From NCBI GenBank assembly GCA_021298245.1, contig JAJTDZ010000002.1:122540-186539 (forward strand): DNA of 64,000 nucleotides, in the 5' to 3' direction. The DNA is from Algoriphagus sp. GTDB lineage: Bacteria; Bacteroidota; Bacteroidia; Cytophagales; Cyclobacteriaceae. Shown here in pieces: positions 7,447-15,657 of this stretch (the stretch's first letter is position 1; every line of letters begins with the position of its first letter). A program made the position numbers and the translations under genes. The notes under the pieces are model-generated. The model had not been told where the DNA came from. It ran no database searches and worked only from the letters and a program-made list of their open reading frames with translations.

Positions 7447-8583
7447 TTATTGAATTTTCAACATTTTTTCGAGAGTTCTTTCGTAGTAGCTCACGTACTT
7501 AGGCAGGACTTGATCGATATCAAATTCTTTTGCTCTTGCAAGAGCTCTTTCCTTGAATCCTGGCAAGCGAGATTCGTCTAAAATGCTTAAGGCTTTTTCG
7601 GTCATGTCCTCTACATCACCAACCTCACATACAAACCCCGTAACCCCATCGAGATTGAGTTCGGGAATGCCTCCTGCATTGGAGGATAATACAGGTACTT
7701 CACAAGCCATAGCCTCCAAGGCAGCAAGTCCAAAGCTTTCTTTTTCGGAAGGCATGACAAAGAGATCTGCTACAGAAAGAACTTCCTCTACCGCTTCCAA
7801 TTTGCCTAAAAATCTTATGTCCTCGCAGGTGCCTAAAGTTCGGCAAAGCCTTTCCATTCGGTCCCTTTCCGGTCCATCTCCTACCAATAGCAACTTGGCG
7901 GGGATTTGCTTCCGGATATTGTAAAATACCTGAATCACATCCTCTACCCGTTTTACTTTTCGAAAATTAGAGGTGTGCACCAAAAGCTTTTCTCCGTTGG
8001 GACAAATGGCAAATTTAAAATGATCCTTTCGCTGTTTTTTAAATCGCTCCAAATCAATAAAGTTAGGGATCACCTCTATTTCCTGCTGAATATCAAAGTA
8101 TTCGTAGGTTTCTTTTCTCAAATCCTCCGAAACGGCCGTTACCCCATCGGATTGATTGATGGAAAAGGTCACCACGGGTTCATAACTGGGATCTTTCCCC
8201 ACCAAAGTAATGTCTGTCCCATGCAGGGTCGTGACTACCGGAATGGAAATTCCATGCGTTTTGAGAATTTGCTTGGCCAAATATGCAGAAGAAGCATGGG
8301 GAATGGCATAATGAACGTGGAGTAAATCCAGCCCTTCGTACTTTACCACACTGACCATTTTACTGGCCAAGGCCAATTCATATGGAGCAAACTCAAATAA
8401 GGGATAGCTCTTGATGTCTACCTCATGGTAGAAAAGATTCTCACTAAAAAAATCCAAGCGCATGGGTTGCTTGTAGGTAATAAAGTGCACTTCATGCCCT
8501 ACTTTGGCCAATCCTTTTCCTAATTCTGTGGCTACCACCCCACTACCTCCAAACGTAGGATAACATACTATTCCAATTTTCAT
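7447..8583 (-). CDS. bshA: N-acetyl-alpha-D-glucosaminyl L-malate synthase BshA
   Basis: First enzyme of bacillithiol synthesis: it joins GlcNAc from UDP-GlcNAc to L-malate in the cytoplasm. This is a GT4-family glycosyltransferase of 378 residues. The N-terminus MKIGIVCYPTFGGSGVVATE is highly characteristic of BshA. LHVHYAIPHASSAYLA and TTLHGTDITLVG follow. The donor-binding C-terminal domain has LLVGDGPER and the ExxxxxxxE motif in EKESFGLAALEAMACE. The ORF track's start is a GTG one codon earlier; I chose the ATG at 8583. It stands alone, with bshB and bshC not in this window. Its presence implies that the cell uses bacillithiol as a thiol buffer, as many Bacteroidota do. Confidence 0.93.
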   Translation of the reverse strand: MKIGIVCYPTFGGSGVVATELGKGLAKVGHEVHFITYKQPMRLDFFSENLFYHEVDIKSYPLFEFAPYELALASKMVSVVKYEGLDLLHVHYAIPHASSAYLAKQILKTHGISIPVVTTLHGTDITLVGKDPSYEPVVTFSINQSDGVTAVSEDLRKETYEYFDIQQEIEVIPNFIDLERFKKQRKDHFKFAICPNGEKLLVHTSNFRKVKRVEDVIQVFYNIRKQIPAKLLLVGDGPERDRMERLCRTLGTCEDIRFLGKLEAVEEVLSVADLFVMPSEKESFGLAALEAMACEVPVLSSNAGGIPELNLDGVTGFVCEVGDVEDMTEKALSILDESRLPGFKERALARAKEFDIDQVLPKYVSYYERTLEKMLKIQ

Positions 8584-8759
8584 CACTTACAAGGCTTCGG
8601 GGACAATTATTCTGTTATTAACAACAGATGACTGGTATTTTGTTCAAACTATTCAAGTTTTAGAAATCTCAGGTTTGACAAAAGGGACGCAGCAAAGTTA
8701 ACTAGGAGCTCTAGAGAACACAAAATTCTCCTAAATTTAGGCTGGTTAATTTCCTATCT

Positions 8760-10097
8760 ATGAAATATACTTTCCTTTTTGTTGGATTTTTGTTGGCCTG
8801 TATGGCCTGTCAACCTTCGGATCCTGCCAGTACCCAAACGAAGGATCAGATAGATCTTAGTACCTACTGGGGCGAAAATCCCTGGCCTGAAATCCGTAAA
8901 AAACGAATCAACCAACTTTTGCCCGAAGCACTAAAAAATGCTCAAATCGATAGCTGGTTGGTCATTTGCAGAGAAAATTACAACGATCCCATTGCTACCC
9001 ATGTGGGAGGAGAAAATGCGAGTGGTACAGCTGCTTTCCTTTTTTACAACGATCAAGAGGGATTTCATTCCCTGGCTTTTTCACCCGATGGAGAAGCTAC
9101 TGCTTTGGAGGATTTGGCCATACATCAGCAGGTAATCCGTGTTCCCAGAGGTGAGTCTGCCCTGGCAAAAGCAGTAGCCTTCATCAAGGAAAAAGGATTC
9201 TCTACCGTAGCCATCAATACTTCCACCTCCAACGAAATGGCAGATGGACTTACCTACAGCCAACACCAAGAATTGGTAAGCCTGATGGGTGTAGATCAAA
9301 AAAAATTGGTTTCTTCGGAAGAATTGGTCTACGAATGGCTCTCCATCAAGCTGCCTGAGGAAGTTGAAATTTTGAAAAAAGCGGCTCAGCTGGCTGCTGA
9401 CTTTCAAGAGGAGGCCTATGCCAGCATTGTTCCGGGCAAAACCACCGATGCCGAAGTAGCAAAATTTTTAAAAGCAAAAATGGCAGCCTACGGGGTAACC
9501 GATGCTTGGCATCCCGACCAAAATCCAAATGTCAATTCTGGTCCAGACCGAGGTCACTCTCATGCCACCGACAAGGTGATTCAGCCAGGAGATGTGATCC
9601 AAACAGACTTTGGCGTTAAGCTCTACGGCATTTGGGTAAGTGACATTCAAAGATTTGCCTACGTGCTTAAGGAGGGCGAGACCAGTGCCCCAGAAGATAT
9701 CCAGAACTACTGGGAATTTGGCAAGGCAGGTAGTCGCGCCGCCTTGGGAGCCATGAGACCAGGCGTGAAAGGGGAAGATGTAGACCGAGCCCAGCGCGAT
9801 CTTATGGATGCCAACGGTTCTCTGCACGTGCCCTGGAGTACGGGCCATCCCGTAGGCTATGTCGCACACGATGTGGGTCCCAACCTTGGTGGAGCTCGAC
9901 TTCCTCAGCCCAGGCCTGCGGCGCAAAAACTATTGAAAAAAGGGATGGTATTTGCGTTTGATGGATTCCATTGTTGGAAAAGAAGCGATGGCAGTGAGAA
10001 AACTATTTCTGTAGAAGAAATGGCCGTGGTCACCGATACGGGAGCCACTTACCTTATTCCTCCGCAGGAGGAACTGATTCTAATCGGAAAAAAATAG
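8760..10097 (+). CDS. M24-family peptidase (Xaa-Pro aminopeptidase-like) lipoprotein
   Basis: Exported lipoprotein (445 aa) with lipobox LLACMAC (Cys17). It has a creatinase-type N-terminal domain (about 30-200) and a C-terminal pita-bread M24 domain (about 205-440). The usual metal ligands appear in TDFGVK (Asp), WVSDIQR (Asp), STGHPVG (His) and VEEMAVV (Glu). At the place of the usual glutamate in the family's F-T-I-E-P motif this protein has VFAFDGFH, so that ligand is Asp or absent. The fold is clear, but whether it is an active prolidase or aminopeptidase is uncertain. It is a single gene closed by a terminator at 10121. Several ORFs inside it are shadows. Confidence 0.85.
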   Translation: MKYTFLFVGFLLACMACQPSDPASTQTKDQIDLSTYWGENPWPEIRKKRINQLLPEALKNAQIDSWLVICRENYNDPIATHVGGENASGTAAFLFYNDQEGFHSLAFSPDGEATALEDLAIHQQVIRVPRGESALAKAVAFIKEKGFSTVAINTSTSNEMADGLTYSQHQELVSLMGVDQKKLVSSEELVYEWLSIKLPEEVEILKKAAQLAADFQEEAYASIVPGKTTDAEVAKFLKAKMAAYGVTDAWHPDQNPNVNSGPDRGHSHATDKVIQPGDVIQTDFGVKLYGIWVSDIQRFAYVLKEGETSAPEDIQNYWEFGKAGSRAALGAMRPGVKGEDVDRAQRDLMDANGSLHVPWSTGHPVGYVAHDVGPNLGGARLPQPRPAAQKLLKKGMVFAFDGFHCWKRSDGSEKTISVEEMAVVTDTGATYLIPPQEELILIGKK

Positions 10098-10120
10098 ATT
10101 TGCCTAGAGATATCTAGAAG

Positions 10121-10147
10121 AGGCCCAAGAGTACTTGGGCCTTTTTT
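10121..10147 (+). terminator. Rho-independent terminator after the M24 peptidase
   Basis: AGGCCCAAG (10121-10129) and CTTGGGCCT (10134-10142) pair around AGTA, followed by a run of T. This is a textbook intrinsic terminator 24 bases after the stop codon. Confidence 0.85.
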
Positions 10148-10212
10148 ATTCCATAACTTCTCGGGAAATAGACAATTTTTTACTTTTTCCAAATTTCAAT
10201 TTTCCAATTGGT

Positions 10213-10220
10213 TACCTTTG
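10213..10220 (+). promoter_or_regulatory. -7 box of the purM transcript
   Basis: TACCTTTG matches TAnnTTTG exactly, 24 bases before the ATG at 10244. It lies inside the longer ORF of the track (TTG at 10208), which argues for the downstream ATG as the real start. The -33 element is weak. Confidence 0.45.
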
Positions 10221-10243
10221 AGCAACCAATTGTCTCCCAATAC

Positions 10244-11407
10244 ATGAACGAGCGCTACCTTCAGCGCGGGGTGTCCGCAGCCAAAGAAGATGTACATCGA
10301 GCGATTTCCAATTTGGACAAAGGTCTTTTTCCCAAGGCCTTCTGCAAAATTGTAGAAGATGCCCTAGGCAACGACCCCTTGTATTGCAATATCATGCATG
10401 CAGACGGGGCAGGCACAAAGTCTTCCTTGGCCTATCTGTATTGGAAAGAGACTGGGGACATGAGTGTCTGGAAGGGGATAGCTCAAGATGCCATCGTCAT
10501 GAATACCGACGACCTACTTTGCGTAGGCGCTACCACCAATATTTTAGTTTCTTCCACCCTAGGGAGAAACAAACACCTCGTCCCAGGAGAAGTCATCTCT
10601 GCTATCGTAGAAGGTACCGAAGAAATTCTCCAGCTCCTTAGAGACCACGGCATGCACGCTGTACTCACGGGAGGGGAAACGGCAGATGTGGGGGATTTGG
10701 TCCGAACCATCATTGTAGATAGCACGGTAACTTGCCGCATGAGACGGGAGGACATTATCTCCAACGATAGGATTCAAGCAGGTGACGTCATCGTGGGGCT
10801 TAGCTCTTTTGGAAAAGCCTCCTACGAAAAGGAGTACAACGGGGGGATGGGCAGCAACGGGCTGACCTCCGCACGCCATGACGTATTCCACAAGGTATTG
10901 AAAACAAAGTATCCAGAAAGCTTTGACCAAGCTGTACCTGATCATTTGGTTTACTCTGGAAAATACCAACTCACAGATCCAGCACCCGGTACTACCTTAG
11001 ACATGGGAAAATTGGTTCTTTCTCCTACCAGAACCTATGCTCCTATTCTCGTAGAAGTATTAAACTATATGAGGCCCCATATTCACGGTTTGGTTCATTG
11101 CTCAGGAGGAGCACAAACCAAGGTCCTCCATTTTGTAGAAAACTTGCACATCATCAAAGACAATTTGTTTGAGATTCCCCCTTTGTTTCGCATCATTCAG
11201 GAAGAAAGCGGCACAGATTGGAAAGAAATGTACAAGGTTTTTAATATGGGACATAGGATGGAGATCTACTTGGATGAGCGATATGCGGAGGAAATCATCG
11301 ATATCGCAGAATCCTATGGCGTAGAGGCCCAGCTTATCGGAAGAGTGGAGCCTCATCAAGGCAAAAAAGTAACCATACAAGGGCCCCAAGGGACCTTTGA
11401 ATATTAG
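10244..11407 (+). CDS. purM: Phosphoribosylformylglycinamidine cyclo-ligase (AIR synthase), Bacteroidota form
   Basis: Fifth step of purine synthesis: closes the imidazole ring of AIR using ATP. The product has 387 residues with the Bacteroidota-type N-terminus RYLQRGVSAAKEDVH. MHADGAGTKSSLAY is the conserved D-G-x-G-T-K motif. MNTDDLLCVGA, TGGETADVGD and GLTSARHDVF are further AIR-synthase landmarks, and NMGHRMEIY lies near the C-terminus. It is longer than E. coli PurM, as is usual in this phylum. The start was chosen at ATG 10244 because of homology and the -7 box at 10213. It begins a plus-strand run with the ceramidase-like gene and the DUF983 gene. No other purine genes are nearby. Confidence 0.93.
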   Translation: MNERYLQRGVSAAKEDVHRAISNLDKGLFPKAFCKIVEDALGNDPLYCNIMHADGAGTKSSLAYLYWKETGDMSVWKGIAQDAIVMNTDDLLCVGATTNILVSSTLGRNKHLVPGEVISAIVEGTEEILQLLRDHGMHAVLTGGETADVGDLVRTIIVDSTVTCRMRREDIISNDRIQAGDVIVGLSSFGKASYEKEYNGGMGSNGLTSARHDVFHKVLKTKYPESFDQAVPDHLVYSGKYQLTDPAPGTTLDMGKLVLSPTRTYAPILVEVLNYMRPHIHGLVHCSGGAQTKVLHFVENLHIIKDNLFEIPPLFRIIQEESGTDWKEMYKVFNMGHRMEIYLDERYAEEIIDIAESYGVEAQLIGRVEPHQGKKVTIQGPQGTFEY

Positions 11408-11444
11408 TCCTAAGGACATACAATTCCCCTCAGCTGATCCGAAT

Positions 11445-12776
11445 ATGCGAAAAATAGTACGCGTCCTTGCTTGGATTTCAGCAGTCCTGCTCCTTCTGAG
11501 CCTGGCCACTTTGACTTGGGTCGATCGAAGCCCAATTCTTCAACAGGCACATGTACAACAAACGCTAGCGCGTATAAAAGCCACTCCATGGAAAAGTACT
11601 TCTGGAGAATTTTGGGTAGCCGGTTGGGCCAAAGCCAATGTCACGCCCTCACATCCAGTCCCCTTAGTTGGGTATTCCCCCAGGGGTAACTATGAATTTA
11701 TTCAGGATTCCAGCTTTGTCAAAGTCCTGACGCTGAGCAATGGCACTAGCCAGGTGGCTTGGCTAAACTACGAGTTGCTCATCGTACATCCCTACCTGGC
11801 CCAGCAGGTAAGGCAAGGAATTCAAGAGGCAGGCCTAAACCTTGACCAAGTCCTATTTACTGCTACCCATACCCATGCCGGCATGGGAGGTTACATGCCT
11901 GGACCTTTGGGTGAAATTGCCTTTGGAGGCTATGAAGAAGAAGTGGTACGTGGCCTTGTACAGGGATCTGTCCAGGCTCTTCAGGCCGCATTAGCCTCAC
12001 AAGATACGGTCACAGTCTCCTATCGTCAAACCGCTGCTCCAGCCTACGTGTCGAATCGATTTGTCAAAGGAGGCCCGATAGATCCTTTTCTCAGACAAGT
12101 ACTATTTGAGAAAAGGGACGGAAAAAAAGCGGTATTTCTAACGTATGCCGCACATGCCACGGCCTTAAGTTCCAAGTTTATGGGGCTTTCAGGAGATTAC
12201 CCACAGGCTTTGACAAAAGGTCTGGAAGGAGAAGGCTATGACTTTGCACTCTATGCCTCTGGCACAGTGGGAAGCCACCGACCCAATACCGAAGGAAATA
12301 CGCCTGAAAAAGTCAAGGCCTACGCCTTGGCCATACAGCAGGTACTGCAGGCAGATAGCAGCTCCAGGTATGTTGAAAACATGCAGCAACTGAGGCTTGC
12401 CGATGTAGAAGTATCTTTAGGCGATCCCCAACTTAGAATTTCCAAAGACATCAGGCTTCGCCCATGGCTATTTAGGTACTTGGTTGGAGACACTCCTGCC
12501 TATTTCAACGTCACCCAGGTAGGGTCCCTCCTCTTTATTTCCAGCAGCGGGGAACTTTCGGGAGTTTTTTATGAGGAATGGGAAAAGCTTGCGAAAGCGC
12601 AAGGACTCCATCTTGTAATCACTGTTTTTAATGGAGGCTACGTCGGTTACATTACACCAGACGAACTTTATGATGAGGATTTCCATGAGGTCCGGGAAAC
12701 CAATTGGTTTGGACCAGGCAATGGCACCTATTTCGATCTGATGATGCAAGAACTAATTAAAAAAGCAGGCCAGTAA
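11445..12776 (+). CDS. Neutral/alkaline ceramidase-like membrane-anchored hydrolase
   Basis: 443-residue protein with one N-terminal membrane segment (about 8-25, AWISAVLLLLSLATL) that is either a signal anchor or a signal peptide. The rest resembles the N-terminal catalytic domain of neutral ceramidase. It has AGWAKANVTPSHPVPLVGY at the domain start, the zinc-type motif TATHTHAGMGGY, and TYAAHATAL. Neutral ceramidases split ceramide into sphingosine and fatty acid. Bacteroidota make sphingolipids, so a role in lipid turnover is plausible, but many homologues are uncharacterised. The track's TTG start overlaps purM; I chose ATG 11445 because it gives a normal membrane anchor. It lies 37 bases downstream of purM and is probably cotranscribed. 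Confidence 0.8.
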   Translation: MRKIVRVLAWISAVLLLLSLATLTWVDRSPILQQAHVQQTLARIKATPWKSTSGEFWVAGWAKANVTPSHPVPLVGYSPRGNYEFIQDSSFVKVLTLSNGTSQVAWLNYELLIVHPYLAQQVRQGIQEAGLNLDQVLFTATHTHAGMGGYMPGPLGEIAFGGYEEEVVRGLVQGSVQALQAALASQDTVTVSYRQTAAPAYVSNRFVKGGPIDPFLRQVLFEKRDGKKAVFLTYAAHATALSSKFMGLSGDYPQALTKGLEGEGYDFALYASGTVGSHRPNTEGNTPEKVKAYALAIQQVLQADSSSRYVENMQQLRLADVEVSLGDPQLRISKDIRLRPWLFRYLVGDTPAYFNVTQVGSLLFISSSGELSGVFYEEWEKLAKAQGLHLVITVFNGGYVGYITPDELYDEDFHEVRETNWFGPGNGTYFDLMMQELIKKAGQ

Positions 12777-12789
12777 CTTATAGAAACTC

Positions 12790-13071
12790 GTGTCACTCCC
12801 TAAACTATTTACTAGTGTACTATCCTTGCGATGTCCCAGATGTCGAAAAGGACCACTTTTTCGCTCGGGTACTAAAACAAGTCCAGGAAGTTACTTTCAA
12901 ATGCACCCTGCTTGTCCCGTTTGCCAACTTTCTTTTGAGCCAGAGCCTGGATTTTATTTTGGAGCCATGTTTGTAAGCTATGCCATCAATACCCTACAAT
13001 TTTTCTTTGCTTGGGGGCTTTTGGTCTACTTGTATCCCTCCTACACCCTAGTTCACTTGCTTACCGATTAA
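12790..13071 (+). CDS. DUF983 family protein, apparently shortened at the C-terminus
   Basis: Small membrane protein with a zinc-ribbon-like N-terminus: CPRCRKGPLF and CPVCQLSF give two CxxC pairs. These are followed by the family signature EPGFYFGAMFVSYA that leads into the first membrane helix. Members are usually about 120-140 residues with two membrane helices. This one stops at 93, just after the first helix (LVHLLTD). No continuation was found in the other frames. Its last bases overlap the end of the convergent UbiA-like gene. It starts with GTG, 13 bases after the ceramidase-like gene, with no alternative start before the first CxxC. Function is unknown for the family. Confidence 0.8.
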   Translation: MSLPKLFTSVLSLRCPRCRKGPLFRSGTKTSPGSYFQMHPACPVCQLSFEPEPGFYFGAMFVSYAINTLQFFFAWGLLVYLYPSYTLVHLLTD

Positions 13072-13901
13072 AAAAGTGCCAAGATCCAGGGCATGCTGAA
13101 GCTTAGTTCCATGGCTATTCGCTTTTGATTTTCTGAACTTTTACTCCCAAAAAAAATCAGGTAATGTGCCAAAGTCATTAAAAATAGGATCCCTGAATAC
13201 GTTCGGTACAGAGAAGGCAAAAACGCAAAGGCGAGCAAAGAAGTAATGATCAATAATAAACCAAGCTTGCGAATTCCTCCCTGTAGCTGTGCGGTTGTCA
13301 TTTTCTGAGCTGCTGACCCAAAACCAGAGACCAAGTCTTCCTCCCTGTCCAAAAAAGTAAGCATCAGCAAATTGAGCAGGGCAAGAAGCACATAGAAGAC
13401 AAGAAATAGGAAGACCTCCCAGTTCAGATCCAAGGGAGAGGCCTTAAGCAAGGGTAGCCAAGCTACCCCGATTACATAAAATAAGGCAATGGAAACCTCT
13501 TTCCATTTAAACCAACCTTGGTAGTGAATTATCCCTAGGCTACCAGCTATCACCGTTCCTAGGCAAGTGGCCACTTGAAGTTCTATTCCCCAACCAAGCC
13601 AAAAAAAAGATCCCAGGATTCCAAAGACGATGGCGATTACGACCAGTAGTCCCAAGATCATTCTGTGCCGCCAATGAAATATCCTTCGAGCAGAAAGCGG
13701 TGCTTCCTTAGATCTCCTTAGGTCCACAAGATGATCTAAGGTATAGATCACCCAAACAGCCAATGCCAACAGTACATACCTCGTTCCCTCCAGCTCTACA
13801 TGCAGAAGTTGTTTAAAAAAATACATGCTTGCTAGTGCTCCTGAGACTACATCCAAGGAAAGGTAGGAAAAGGAGCTAAACTTATTCGTTGCATGGGCCA
13901 T
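13068..13901 (-). CDS. UbiA-like polytopic membrane protein
   Basis: 277-residue, very hydrophobic protein with about seven or eight membrane segments. Two acidic clusters sit where UbiA prenyltransferases bind the magnesium diphosphate: YTLDHLVDLRR (about 53-63) has D-x3-D but lacks the Asn that normally begins the first motif, and FLDREEDLVSGFGS (about 184-197) gives a second D-x3-D. UbiA enzymes move a prenyl chain onto an aromatic acceptor in the membrane, as in menaquinone or heme A synthesis. Given the altered first motif the substrate is open and the assignment is tentative. The gene converges on, and overlaps by 4 bases, the shortened DUF983 gene. It is divergent from the SGNH hydrolase gene. 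Confidence 0.6.
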   Translation of the reverse strand: MAHATNKFSSFSYLSLDVVSGALASMYFFKQLLHVELEGTRYVLLALAVWVIYTLDHLVDLRRSKEAPLSARRIFHWRHRMILGLLVVIAIVFGILGSFFWLGWGIELQVATCLGTVIAGSLGIIHYQGWFKWKEVSIALFYVIGVAWLPLLKASPLDLNWEVFLFLVFYVLLALLNLLMLTFLDREEDLVSGFGSAAQKMTTAQLQGGIRKLGLLLIITSLLAFAFLPSLYRTYSGILFLMTLAHYLIFFGSKSSENQKRIAMELSFSMPWILALF

Positions 13902-14017
13902 GGTTCAAAAATACTTGGCTTGCCCATTAGAATGATGAAAGGGCTTATTTTTTAAATTAGTTTTTCTATTTTTCTACACCTAAACCCAAACTAGTACCTG
14001 AACCCCCTGCAATTCTT

Positions 14018-14656
14018 ATGAAACCCATTCTACTACTACTTATCCTCACGAGCTTTTCTCTTCTCCCCCTTCAGGCACAAGAGCCTATCAAGGTGGCATT
14101 TGTAGGTAATAGCATTACTCAAGGCCCAGGTCGAGAACATCCAGGATCCTTTCCCTTACTGGTTGGCAGTATATTAGGAGATGCTTACCAAGTGAAGAAC
14201 TTTGGGGTCTCTGGGAGAACCCTACTGAAAAAAGGTGATTTCCCCTACTGGAACGAACCTCAATATGAGGAGGTAAAGGCCTTTCGTCCTGATGTAGTCG
14301 TGATCAAATTAGGAACTAATGACTCTAAGCCACAAAATTGGCAGTACAAAGCTGATTTTGTCCAAGATTATCTAGACCTGATCCGAGAATTCAGGATGCA
14401 CATGCCCAAAGATGGAAAGGTATACATCGTCCTTCCGGTTCCTGTGACCCGAGTAAACTTTGGAATCACTCCAGACGTCATGAACAACGAGCAGCGCCTC
14501 ATGCTATTTGAAATCATCCAAAAATCGGGCGCAGAGGTCATTGACTTGTATACCCCGCTCATGGATAAGCCCGAATTACTCCCTGATGGAGTCCATCCCA
14601 ATGCAGAGGGCTTGACCATTATGGCTGGTGTGATCAGCCGAAGAATCAGACTCTAA
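14018..14656 (+). CDS. Secreted SGNH/GDSL-family hydrolase
   Basis: Exported esterase/lipase-type hydrolase (212 aa) with a signal peptide ending near LLPLQAQ. The four SGNH blocks are all present: VGNSITQG (catalytic Ser of block I), NFGVSGRTL (Gly), LGTNDSK (Asn) and LPDGVHPN (catalytic Asp and His). The sequence type, with VAFVGNSIT at the start, is common among carbohydrate-esterase-like proteins of Bacteroidota, so an acyl ester on a polysaccharide is a reasonable guess for the substrate. It stands alone, divergent from the UbiA-like gene, and shares a terminator hairpin with the convergent atp operon. Confidence 0.88.
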   Translation: MKPILLLLILTSFSLLPLQAQEPIKVAFVGNSITQGPGREHPGSFPLLVGSILGDAYQVKNFGVSGRTLLKKGDFPYWNEPQYEEVKAFRPDVVVIKLGTNDSKPQNWQYKADFVQDYLDLIREFRMHMPKDGKVYIVLPVPVTRVNFGITPDVMNNEQRLMLFEIIQKSGAEVIDLYTPLMDKPELLPDGVHPNAEGLTIMAGVISRRIRL

Positions 14657-14673
14657 AAGACGGAGGGTAAAAA

Positions 14674-14707
14674 CAAAAAACCACAGCTACTCGCTGTGGT
14701 TTTTTTG
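14674..14707. terminator. Bidirectional terminator between the SGNH hydrolase and the atp operon
   Basis: CAAAAAACCACAGC (14674-14687) pairs with GCTGTGGTTTTTTTG (14693-14707) around TACTC. With A-run and T-run flanks it can stop transcripts from both converging units. Confidence 0.85.
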
Positions 14708-14724
14708 TTGGAACAAACAGGAAA

Positions 14725-15597
14725 TTACTTGCCAGCAAGTGCATTGGCGCCTGCAACAATTTCCAAAATTTCATTGGTAATGGCTGCCTGACGGGTACGG
14801 TTGTACATCAACTTAAGTTCCTTCAGCAATTCTCCTGCATTTTCGGTAGCCTTATCCATAGCAGTCATTCGGGCTCCGTGCTCGGATGCATTGCTTTCCA
14901 GTACAGCCTTGTAAAATTGAATTTTCAACGAGGTGGGAACCAATTCTTCGATGATATAATTTCTAGAGGGCTCTAGGATGTAATCGGTTTCCACTTGCTT
15001 TACCTCTTGCTCTACCTTGGGCGCCATGGGTAAAAATTGTTCTACTTGAACAATCTGGGTAGCCACATTTTTAAATTCATTAAAAATCAAAACGACCTGA
15101 TCGTAATTTCCTGATGCAAAGCCATTCATAGCAAAAAGAGCAGCTTCTTTTGCTACATCAAAATTTAAGTCTTGGAAAATCCCATAATAGGAATCTACCA
15201 CCTGATGTCCGGATTTTTTGAAGTATTCAAATGCTTTTTTTCCAAGAGGGAGGAGGTGGATCTCTTTTCCTGACCCTTGTTGCTGTATGGCAGCATTGGT
15301 CGCTTTGATGATGTTGGTATTGAATGCTCCACAAAGCCCTTTATCAGAAGTAATCGGCACCAAGAGTACTTTCTTGGTTTCTCTTTTGGTCGCATAGACT
15401 ATATCTGAAGCCCCTTCTGAAGCTGCAGACACGTTATTGAGAATGGTAGTCAGCTTCTGAGAATAAGGACGCATTTGGACAATCTTTTCCTGAGCCCTAC
15501 GTAGCTTGGCCGCGGAAACCATTTTCATGGCCTTCGTGATTTGCTGGGTAGAGATTACCGAGTTGATCCTTTGCTTTACTTCCTTAAGGTTAGCCAT
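14725..15597 (-). CDS. atpG: ATP synthase gamma subunit
   Basis: Central rotor stalk of F1, which couples rotation of the c ring to catalysis. The 290-residue protein begins MANLKEVKQRINSV and continues with the conserved STQQITKAMKMVSAAKLRRAQ region, of which the first and last helices form the coiled shaft. The C-terminus has YNRTRQAAITNEILEIVAGA, the second conserved helix, and ITSDKGLCGAFN is the Rossmann-like core motif. The track's start is 13 codons upstream; the ATG at 15597 is clearly right by homology. It is the last gene of the atp operon, 60 bases after atpA, and is followed by a terminator. The beta and epsilon genes, which normally follow, are not in this window. Confidence 0.97.
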   Translation of the reverse strand: MANLKEVKQRINSVISTQQITKAMKMVSAAKLRRAQEKIVQMRPYSQKLTTILNNVSAASEGASDIVYATKRETKKVLLVPITSDKGLCGAFNTNIIKATNAAIQQQGSGKEIHLLPLGKKAFEYFKKSGHQVVDSYYGIFQDLNFDVAKEAALFAMNGFASGNYDQVVLIFNEFKNVATQIVQVEQFLPMAPKVEQEVKQVETDYILEPSRNYIIEELVPTSLKIQFYKAVLESNASEHGARMTAMDKATENAGELLKELKLMYNRTRQAAITNEILEIVAGANALAGK

Positions 15598-15657
15598 CAG
15601 AGATTGCTTTGTACGTATGACAAACCCTGCCAGCAAGCTAGCAGGGAGTTATTAAAA

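Noticed and set aside
9468-9926. 152-aa minus-strand ORF
   Set aside because: Antisense shadow of the M24 peptidase gene.
10208-10243. Extended start of purM at TTG 10208
   Set aside because: A full -7 promoter box (TACCTTTG) lies inside this stretch and homology begins at the ATG 10244.
13072-13150. Continuation of the DUF983 protein after a frameshift
   Set aside because: None of the three plus frames after 13071 gives a membrane helix or a family motif; the bases belong to the convergent gene.
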